DNA from: Blastococcus sp.
GTDB lineage: Bacteria; Actinomycetota; Actinomycetes; Mycobacteriales; Geodermatophilaceae
Assembly (NCBI GenBank): GCA_025963345.1
Contig: JAOPUS010000153.1
Span: 1-12,331, forward strand
DNA length: 12,331 nt
Direction of reading: 5' to 3'
Made by a program: the position numbers and the translations under genes. Shown here piece by piece: positions 7,085 through 12,331 of the stretch. The notes beneath the pieces are model-generated. The model saw only the letters and a list, made by a program, of their open reading frames with translations. It made no database searches and was not told where the DNA came from. Position 1 is the first letter of the stretch, and every line of letters starts with the position of its first letter.

Positions 7085-7581
7085 GACAACTCCCCCCGGG
7101 CCTGCTGCTCGGCGCGGTGGGCCAGCAACCGCTCGTGCACCGCCTTGGGGACGAGCCGGGAGACGTCGCCACCGAACATGGCGATCTGCTTGACCAGGCT
7201 CGAGGAGAGGTGGCCGACCTGCGGCGCGGTCGGGACGAAGAGGGTCTCCACGGCGGCGAGCTCGCGGTTCATCTGCGCCATCTGGAGCTCGTACTCGAAG
7301 TCGCTGACGGCGCGCAGGCCCTTGACGATCACCGGGATGTCGTTGGCCTTGCAGTAGTCGACCAGGAGGCCCTGGAAGCTGGCGACGACGACGTTGGGCA
7401 GGTCGGCGACGGCCTCGCGCAGGAGTTCCATCCGCTCGTCGACGGAGAACAGACCGGCCTTGCCGGGATTGACCAGCACGGCGACGATGAGCTCGTCGTA
7501 GAGGCCGGCGGCCCGGGAGATGACGTCGACGTGACCGTTGGTGACCGGGTCGAAGGATCCGGGGCAGACGGCACGCCTCAC
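7081..7581 (-). CDS. coaD: Phosphopantetheine adenylyltransferase
   Basis: Catalyses the penultimate step of coenzyme A synthesis, joining AMP from ATP to 4'-phosphopantetheine to give dephospho-CoA. The 166-residue product has the nucleotidyltransferase start AVCPGSFDPVTNGHVDVI with the TNGH motif at 14-17. It also has VKGLRAVSDFEYELQMAQMN (86-105), which contacts pantetheine, and HLSSSLVKQIAMFGGDV (124-140), the C-terminal nucleotide-binding SSS motif. The length is typical and no key residue is missing. The GTG start shares GTGA with the rsmD stop, and its own stop shares ATGA with the SepIVA-like gene. It lacks a clear Shine-Dalgarno, so coupling to rsmD translation is likely. Frame extension upstream into rsmD is shadow. 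Confidence 0.97.
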   Translation of the reverse strand: MRRAVCPGSFDPVTNGHVDVISRAAGLYDELIVAVLVNPGKAGLFSVDERMELLREAVADLPNVVVASFQGLLVDYCKANDIPVIVKGLRAVSDFEYELQMAQMNRELAAVETLFVPTAPQVGHLSSSLVKQIAMFGGDVSRLVPKAVHERLLAHRAEQQARGELS

Positions 7582-8132
7582 GAGGAGCGACCGTACCGGA
7601 GCTGAGCCTCTCCGTACCGCCGATCGCGCAGACCGATGAGCGGTGTCGGCCACTCCCATGGTTCCTCACGGCTCGGGCGCTCGATCACCACCACCGCGTC
7701 GGGGGCCAGCCACCCGCCGTCCGACAGTGACTTCAGCACGTCCCGGACCTCGTCGGCGGGGGTCGCGTACGGCGGGTCGGCGAGCACCAGATCGAAACGG
7801 GCCGGCGGCGCGCCGCCGACGACGGTGGGGACCGAGCCGGCGACGACCCGGCCACCCGGCAGCCCGACAGCGGCCAGGTTGTCCTTCAGCACGGGGAGGA
7901 CCCCCGGCGAGGACTCGACGAACACCACGGTCTCTGCCCCGCGGGAGAGCGCCTCCAGGCCGAGCGCGCCGGAGCCTGCGTAGAGGTCGAGGACGGTGGC
8001 ACCCCGGAGATCGAGCAGCGACTTCAGGGAATTGAAGAGGGCCTCGCGGGCGCGGTCGCCGGTGGGGCGGACCCCGGCACGCGGGACCTTGAGCCGCCGG
8101 CCGCCGGCGACGCCGGAGATGAGGCGGGTCAT
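7578..8132 (-). CDS. rsmD: 16S rRNA (guanine(966)-N2)-methyltransferase RsmD
   Basis: Methylates G966 of 16S rRNA using S-adenosylmethionine on assembled 30S particles. The 184-residue product shows RLISGVAGGRRLKVP at the N-terminus and RPTGDRAREALFNSL at 22-36. The SAM-binding motif I is VLDLYAGSGALGLEALSRGA (47-66), and the catalytic DPPY is at 119-122. These are the full family hallmarks at normal length. The ATG is 10 bases after the recG stop. The open frame runs upstream into recG, but homology begins exactly at this Met. No clear Shine-Dalgarno is seen; a five-codon ORF spans the gap from recG and could deliver ribosomes to this start. Its stop overlaps coaD by GTGA, and the rsmD-coaD pairing is widespread in bacteria. 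Confidence 0.95.
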   Translation of the reverse strand: MTRLISGVAGGRRLKVPRAGVRPTGDRAREALFNSLKSLLDLRGATVLDLYAGSGALGLEALSRGAETVVFVESSPGVLPVLKDNLAAVGLPGGRVVAGSVPTVVGGAPPARFDLVLADPPYATPADEVRDVLKSLSDGGWLAPDAVVVIERPSREEPWEWPTPLIGLRDRRYGEAQLRYGRSS

Positions 8133-8146
8133 GGGGTGAGGCTCAT
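8129..8146 (-). other. Five-codon ORF linking recG stop to rsmD start
   Basis: An ATG overlaps the recG stop (ATGA), reads Met-Ser-Leu-Thr-Pro, and terminates in a TGA that overlaps the rsmD ATG (again ATGA). It is in a different frame from both neighbours' junction codons. The arrangement would let a terminating ribosome reinitiate twice to reach rsmD. It may be chance. Confidence 0.3.
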
Positions 8147-10332
8147 GCCTTCTCCAGCCATTCCGCGCGCTCGTCGGTGGCCAGGGCGGCGACCTCGGCG
8201 GCGAGCCCCGGATGGTCGGCGAGGCCCCGTTCGGTCTCCAGCAGGGCGGTCGCCTCGGCGCGGGCGGTAGCGATGAGCTCCTCGTCCTCGAGCAGCGACA
8301 GCAGCCGGATGCCCGAGCGCGTCCCGGACTGCGCGGCACCGAGCACGTCACCCTCCCGGCGGGTCTCGAGGTCGAGGCGGGCGAGCTCGAAGCCGTCGGA
8401 GGTCGCGGCGACCGCGGCGAGCCGCTGCCCGGTCGAGGAGGACGTCGACGCGTCCGTGACGAGCAGGCAGAGGCCGGCGTGCTTGCCACGGGCGACGCGG
8501 CCGCGCAGCTGGTGCAGCTGGCTCACGCCGAAGCGGTCGGCATCGAGCACGACCATGACCGTGGCGTTCGGGACGTCGACGCCGACCTCGACCACCGTCG
8601 TCGCCACGAGGACGTCGATCTCCCCGGCGGCGAAGGCGCGCATGCGGGCGTCCTTGTCCTCCGGGCTGAGCCGGCCGTGCAGCACGTCGAGGCGGAGGCC
8701 CGCGAGAGCGCCGTTGCGCAGGATCTCGGCGATGTCGAGCACGGCCAGCGGCGGCCGGCGCTCACTGCCGCCGTCGTCGTCCGGAGCCCCGTCGGCGTCC
8801 TCGGGCTCGTCGTCGGGACCGGCGACGTCGCCGATCCGCGGGCAGACGACGTAGGCCTGGCGACCGGCGGCGACCTCCTCCCGGAGCCGCTCCCAGGCGC
8901 GGTCGAGCCAGGTGGGCTTCTCCGACTGCGGGACGACGGAGCTGGACACCCCGCCGCGGCCGCTCGGGAGCTGGCGCAGCGTGGAGATCTCCAGGTCGCC
9001 GTAGACGGTCATGGCCACGGTGCGCGGGATGGGCGTGGCGGTCATGACGAGGACGTGCGGCGGCCGGTTGCCCTTGGCGCGGAGAGCGTCGCGCTGCTCG
9101 ACGCCGAAGCGGTGCTGCTCGTCGACGACGACGAGGCCGAGGTCGGCGAAGTCGACACCCTCCTGGAGCAGGGCGTGGGTGCCGATGACGATGCCGGCCC
9201 GGCCCTCGGCGACCTCTGCGCGGGCCTCCCGCTTCGCGGCGGCCTTGAGCGAGCCGGTGAGCAGGGTGACTCGGGTGCCGGACGGGTCGCCGTCGATCTC
9301 GCCGGCGCGCCCCAGCGGGCCGAGGAGCTGCCGGATTCCGCGGGCGTGCTGGGCGGCGAGGACCTCGGTGGGGGCGAGCAGGGCGGCCTGTCCCCCGGCG
9401 TCGACGACCTGGGCCATGGCGCGCAGCGCGACGACGGTCTTTCCGGAGCCGACCTCGCCCTGCAGGAGACGGTGCATCGGCTGGTCGCGGTCGAGTTCGG
9501 CCGCGAGCTCCTCCCCCACGTCCCGCTGGCCCTCGGTGAGCTCGAACGGGAGGGCGGCATCGACGGCGTCGAGCAGACCGGCCGGCCGGCGTGGGCGGGC
9601 GATGCCCGGTTCCAGGGCAGCGGCGCGGCGCCGGGCGGCAAGAGTCAGCTGGAGGATCAGGGCCTCGTCCCACTTGAGCCGCTCGGAGGCGTGTTCGACG
9701 TCCTCGAGCGTGGTGGGGCGGTGGATGTCCAGCAGGGCGGCGGCCAGTGACAGCAGGCCGTGGCGGGCACGGATCTCCTCGGGCAGCGGGTCGACCACCA
9801 GTTCGCCGAGCTCGCCCGAGGGGCCGAGCAGCAGCTTGACCGACTTCTGGATCACCCAGCTCGAGACGTCCTTGCTGGCCGGGTAGATCGGCACGAGTGC
9901 GCGGGCCCAGTCGTCGTCCCCGGTGTCGTCGTCGAGCATGTGGCAGTCGGGGTGGGTGAACTGCAGCTTGCCCGCGTAGGTGCCGACCGTGCCGGCGAAC
10001 AGACCCCACCGGCCCTGCTCGAGCTTGGCGTGCTTGTTGTTGAAGAAGACCAGTTTCATCGAGCCGGCGCCGTCTCCGACGGTGACCTCGGTGATGGTGC
10101 CGTGGCGCTGCCGCATCCGGCGGCTGCTCACGCTGGTGACCATCGCGAGGATCGTCACGCGGTCGCCGACCTGCAGGTCGTCGAGGCGGGCCATCTCGCC
10201 GCGGCGGGCGTAGCGGCGCGGGTAGTGGCGCAGCAGGTCGCGCACCGTGTGCAGCGAGAGCTGCTCGGCCATGCTCGTCGCCGTCTTCGGGCCGAGAACG
10301 CGGGCGAGCGGGGTCTCGAGGGTCACCGCCAT
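8143..10332 (-). CDS. recG: ATP-dependent DNA helicase RecG
   Basis: A superfamily 2 helicase that regresses stalled replication forks and migrates Holliday junctions. The 729-residue product has an N-terminal wedge/OB domain (about 50-135) with DRVTILAMVTSV. Walker A GEVGSGKT is at 292-299, the Walker B box DEQH at 404-407, TATPIPRT at 431-438, the RecG-type VEVGVDVPNATVMVV at 581-595 and motif VI QLRGRVARG at 608-616. The C-terminal wedge-contact region is intact. A Pro/Asp/Glu-rich insertion (about 502-528) interrupts the second helicase domain between strand CPRI and the next helix; similar acidic loops occur in actinobacterial RecG. The ATG is four bases after the kinase stop. A GTG two codons later would also give a family-like start (TLETPLARVLG). 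Confidence 0.97.
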   Translation of the reverse strand: MAVTLETPLARVLGPKTATSMAEQLSLHTVRDLLRHYPRRYARRGEMARLDDLQVGDRVTILAMVTSVSSRRMRQRHGTITEVTVGDGAGSMKLVFFNNKHAKLEQGRWGLFAGTVGTYAGKLQFTHPDCHMLDDDTGDDDWARALVPIYPASKDVSSWVIQKSVKLLLGPSGELGELVVDPLPEEIRARHGLLSLAAALLDIHRPTTLEDVEHASERLKWDEALILQLTLAARRRAAALEPGIARPRRPAGLLDAVDAALPFELTEGQRDVGEELAAELDRDQPMHRLLQGEVGSGKTVVALRAMAQVVDAGGQAALLAPTEVLAAQHARGIRQLLGPLGRAGEIDGDPSGTRVTLLTGSLKAAAKREARAEVAEGRAGIVIGTHALLQEGVDFADLGLVVVDEQHRFGVEQRDALRAKGNRPPHVLVMTATPIPRTVAMTVYGDLEISTLRQLPSGRGGVSSSVVPQSEKPTWLDRAWERLREEVAAGRQAYVVCPRIGDVAGPDDEPEDADGAPDDDGGSERRPPLAVLDIAEILRNGALAGLRLDVLHGRLSPEDKDARMRAFAAGEIDVLVATTVVEVGVDVPNATVMVVLDADRFGVSQLHQLRGRVARGKHAGLCLLVTDASTSSSTGQRLAAVAATSDGFELARLDLETRREGDVLGAAQSGTRSGIRLLSLLEDEELIATARAEATALLETERGLADHPGLAAEVAALATDERAEWLEKA

Positions 10333-10336
10333 GGCG

Positions 10337-11944
10337 TCACTCGACCCCCACCTGCACGAGGAGGCCGTCGGGACCGCCGCCGTACCGGGTCACCTCGATG
10401 GTGGGGTGCTGGGTGGCCAGGTGGCGGCAGACCACGTCACCCAGGGCCTCGTCGGGACCGACGACGAGGGTCGCCATCTCCCCGCCGGCCGAGAGCAGGC
10501 GGTCGAGCAGGTCGCAGGCGACAGCGGCAAGATCGCTGCCGATCACCACGACGTCCCCCTCGGCCGAGCCCAGGGCGTCACCGGGCTGGCAGCGGCCCGC
10601 GGAGGTGAGCGCCTCCTGCTCGGCAACCGTGACCTCGGCCCAACGGGTCGCCGCCGCGGCCTCGGCCATGGCAATGACGTCGTCACCGAAGCGGCGGGCC
10701 GGGTCGGCGACGGCGATGGCGGCAAGGCCCTGCACCGGCGATCGGGTGGGGACGACGCCGACGTCCCGGCCCTCCTCGCGGGCGCGGGAGGCGGCGCGGG
10801 CGGCGACGGCGGACAGCTCGGAGTCGTTCGGCAGGACCACCACCTCAAAGGCGGCGGAGGCGATCACCTCGTCCAGGATCTGGTCCTCGGTGACGCCGTC
10901 GGGACCGCAGGCGAGGACCCGGACGCCCTCGCCCCGGAAGAGGTCGGCGAGCCCGTCGCTGGCGACGACGGCGACCACGGCGCGGGTGCCCGGGACCGGG
11001 GCCGACGGGGGCACGGGGGCCAGCGGGGAGACCGAGATCCGGTAGGGACGACCCGCGTCGATCCCGGCCTCGATGGCGGCACCCACGTCGGCGACGTGCA
11101 CGTGGACGTTCCACTCACGACCGGTCGGCGTGTCGACGCCGACGACGACGAGGCTGTCGCCCAGCGCGGCGAGGCGGTGGTGCAGACGGGCGACGGCGTC
11201 CTCGTCACTGTCGGCGAGGAGGTACTGGACCTCGCTCCCCGGGCCGGCGGGGGGCTGGTGCGGCAGGTGTTCGCCGGTGTGGTGGTGGCCGCGGTCGCGG
11301 CGGGCGAGCGCGGGACGGGCCGGTTCGACACCGGTCACGGTCGTCACCAGGGCGTCGAGGACGAGGCAGAGGCCGGCGCCGCCGGCGTCGACGACGCCGG
11401 CCTCACGCAAGACCTCGAGCTGGCTCGGTGTCGCCTCGAGGGCGACGCGGGCGCCGTCGGCTGCCGCGCGGACGACGTCGGCCAGGTCGGCGCGGCCTGC
11501 GTCGACGGCGGCGACCGCGGCCTCGGCGCCGGACCGGGCGACGGTGAGGAAGGTGCCTTCCGCGGGGTCGGCGACCGCTGTGTAGGCGGTGTCGGCCGCC
11601 TTCTGCATGGCCGCGGCGAAGGCGGGGCCGTCGGCGGGTGGCTGGCCGGCGAGCTGGTCGGCCAGGCCGCGCAGGAGCTGGGCGAGGATGGTTCCGGAGT
11701 TGCCCCGGGCGCCGAGCACGGCGCCGCGGGCGAGGACCGACCAGGCGGACTCGGTGGTTCGTGCACCCTGCGCGTCGAGCGCGGCGACGGCGGCCTGGGC
11801 CGTCAGCAGGAGGTTGGTGCCGGTGTCGCCGTCGGGCACGGGGAAGACGTTGAGGTCGTCCAGCCGGCCGCGGGACTCGGACAGGACCTCGACCGCGGTT
11901 CGGTACCAGTCACCGACCGCTGCGTCATCCAGCGCCTGCAGCAC
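10337..11944 (-). CDS. DAK2 (DhaL) domain protein, FakA-like fatty-acid kinase
   Basis: A homolog of FakA, the ATP-binding subunit of fatty-acid kinase, which phosphorylates a fatty acid held by a DegV-type FakB partner. The 535-residue length matches FakA. The N-terminal DhaL domain (about 1-205) has NVFPVPDGDTGTNLLLT at 32-48, whose Asp38 and Asp40 coordinate Mg-ATP, plus ARGNSGTILAQLLRG (79-93) and VVDAGGAGL (184-192). After a His-rich linker (about 217-230, six His), the middle and C-terminal FakA-type domains run to the end with VVVLPND (368-374) and PTRSPVQGLAAI (399-410). The GTG start is chosen from the aligned N-terminus LQALDDAAVGDWY. It has no Shine-Dalgarno but a -10 box six bases upstream, suggesting a leaderless mRNA. 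No fakB gene is in the window, so the acyl partner is unknown. It is first in the recG-rsmD-coaD operon. Confidence 0.92.
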   Translation of the reverse strand: MLQALDDAAVGDWYRTAVEVLSESRGRLDDLNVFPVPDGDTGTNLLLTAQAAVAALDAQGARTTESAWSVLARGAVLGARGNSGTILAQLLRGLADQLAGQPPADGPAFAAAMQKAADTAYTAVADPAEGTFLTVARSGAEAAVAAVDAGRADLADVVRAAADGARVALEATPSQLEVLREAGVVDAGGAGLCLVLDALVTTVTGVEPARPALARRDRGHHHTGEHLPHQPPAGPGSEVQYLLADSDEDAVARLHHRLAALGDSLVVVGVDTPTGREWNVHVHVADVGAAIEAGIDAGRPYRISVSPLAPVPPSAPVPGTRAVVAVVASDGLADLFRGEGVRVLACGPDGVTEDQILDEVIASAAFEVVVLPNDSELSAVAARAASRAREEGRDVGVVPTRSPVQGLAAIAVADPARRFGDDVIAMAEAAAATRWAEVTVAEQEALTSAGRCQPGDALGSAEGDVVVIGSDLAAVACDLLDRLLSAGGEMATLVVGPDEALGDVVCRHLATQHPTIEVTRYGGGPDGLLVQVGVE

Positions 11945-11950
11945 GGGCGG

Positions 11951-11956
11951 AGGGTA
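11951..11956 (-). promoter_or_regulatory. -10 element giving a leaderless FakA-like mRNA
   Basis: TACCCT fits TANNNT and ends six bases before the GTG start, so transcription would begin at or beside the start codon. No good -35 is seen at 17 or 18 bases. This agrees with the lack of a Shine-Dalgarno. Confidence 0.5.
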
Positions 11957-12016
11957 CCCATGTGATGTGACAGAACCGGTCGATCCGCTGGATCCGGTGC
12001 CCGATCGGGGGGTGCG

Positions 12017-12046
12017 GCGACGTCTCCGCCCCGGAGCGGTTAGACT
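12017..12046 (+). promoter_or_regulatory. Candidate rpmB promoter
   Basis: TAGACT at 12041-12046, inside GCGGTTAGACTT, is a good TANNNT -10 box. At 18-base spacing, GCGACG (12017-12022) keeps the GAC core of a -35. The start near 12053 leaves a leader of about 64 nt before the GTG. It lies in the 172-nt region shared with the oppositely oriented kinase promoter. Confidence 0.5.
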
Positions 12047-12102
12047 TCTGGAAGGTCTTGATCCGGGTGCTGCCTTGCCCCGCCGTCTGTGAACGATTCT
12101 CT

Positions 12103-12107
12103 GGGAG
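12103..12107 (+). promoter_or_regulatory. Ribosome binding site of rpmB
   Basis: GGGAG lies nine bases before the GTG start of rpmB and supports that start over the GTG three codons later. Confidence 0.6.
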
Positions 12108-12116
12108 TGATTAACC

Positions 12117-12308
12117 GTGGCTGCCGTGTGCGATGTGTGTAGCAAGGGGCCCGGTTTCGGTATGTCGGTGTCACACTCGCACCGCCGCACGCCGCGCCGT
12201 TGGAACCCGAACATCCAGTCCGTGCGGGCGCTGATCGCCCCCGGAACCCGTCGCCGGATCAACGCGTGCACCTCGTGCATCCGCGCCGGCAAGGTCGTGC
12301 GCGCCTGA
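12117..12308 (+). CDS. rpmB: 50S ribosomal protein L28
   Basis: A structural protein of the large ribosomal subunit. The 63-residue product reads MAAVCDVCSKGPGFGMSVSH at the start, then the family core SHSHRRTPRRWNPNIQ, and ends CTSCIRAGKVVRA. Two CxxC pairs (Cys5/Cys8 and Cys51/Cys54) make it the zinc-binding C+ type; many actinobacteria also hold a Cys-free paralog used under zinc limitation, which is not in this window. It is the only plus-strand gene here and diverges from the FakA-like kinase, the usual actinobacterial arrangement. It has its own -10 box and Shine-Dalgarno. The gene is complete, with its stop 23 bases before the window edge. Confidence 0.97.
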   Translation: MAAVCDVCSKGPGFGMSVSHSHRRTPRRWNPNIQSVRALIAPGTRRRINACTSCIRAGKVVRA

Positions 12309-12323
12309 CCTGACGGTCAGCGC
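12301..12323 (+). terminator. Hairpin overlapping the rpmB stop codon
   Basis: CTGACC (12305-12310), loop TGAC, GGTCAG (12315-12320) form a perfect 6-bp stem. A bulged C at 12304 allows three more G-C pairs with 12321-12323. The rpmB TGA lies inside the 5' arm. No T-run is visible before the window ends, so this may be an intrinsic terminator of the U-less type or an mRNA 3'-end structure. Confidence 0.4.
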
Positions 12324-12331
12324 GTCCCGGC

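Noticed and set aside
8212..9750. Plus-strand open frame of 512 codons opposite recG
   Set aside because: Shadow of RecG with no recognisable motif or ribosome site.
10247..11965. Plus-strand open frame of 572 codons opposite the FakA-like kinase
   Set aside because: Antisense shadow; Gly/Asp/Val-rich with no family features, while the minus strand carries conserved kinase motifs throughout.
1..12331. Search for a novel system: mobile elements, CRISPR, prophage, defence or biosynthetic genes, tRNA/rRNA, riboswitch
   Set aside because: Nearly every base is accounted for by conserved core genes in a known order; the four larger gaps are only 75-172 nt and hold promoter or hairpin signals. No repeat array, transposase, attachment site or structured leader was recognised.

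Overview
The window is GC-rich chromosomal DNA from an actinobacterium. It carries a conserved housekeeping block: rpmB diverges from a long minus-strand run of DAK2/FakA-like kinase, recG, rsmD, coaD, a SepIVA/DivIVA-like coiled-coil gene, DUF177 (YceD), rpmF, rnc, mutM, acyP, a small zipper protein and smc. This order is familiar from Streptomyces, Mycobacterium and relatives. The protein flavour (zinc-ribbon L28 and L32, a SepIVA-type protein) suggests the Geodermatophilaceae/Frankia side of the phylum. That placement is an impression and was not computed.

Layout from right to left, which is the direction of minus-strand transcription. (1) A 172-nt divergent region (11945-12116) separates rpmB (+) from the kinase gene (-); the kinase appears to be translated from a leaderless GTG. 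(2) Kinase, recG, rsmD, coaD and the SepIVA-like gene are packed with gaps of 10 nt or less, or with 4-nt stop/start overlaps. (3) A 131-nt gap (6297-6427) holds a stable UUCG hairpin and a candidate promoter. (4) DUF177, rpmF, rnc, mutM and acyP form a second tight unit. (5) A 150-nt gap (3368-3517) with a good promoter candidate precedes a 63-aa coiled-coil ORF. (6) After 75 nt comes smc, which runs off the left edge without its C-terminal ATPase half.

The genes serve ribosome assembly and rRNA processing (L28, L32, RNase III, RsmD, DUF177), DNA repair and recombination (MutM, RecG), coenzyme A synthesis (CoaD), cell envelope and division (SepIVA-like), acyl-phosphate or fatty-acid metabolism (AcyP, FakA-like) and chromosome condensation (SMC). 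They make a growth-linked core cluster, not one pathway.

I found no mobile element, CRISPR array, tRNA, rRNA, prophage or defence island, and no gene set that looks like an undescribed system. The points worth a second look are small: nine consecutive 11-residue repeats in the SepIVA-like protein, a five-codon ORF bridging recG and rsmD, a leaderless kinase start, the small zipper protein before smc, and hairpins at two gene ends.
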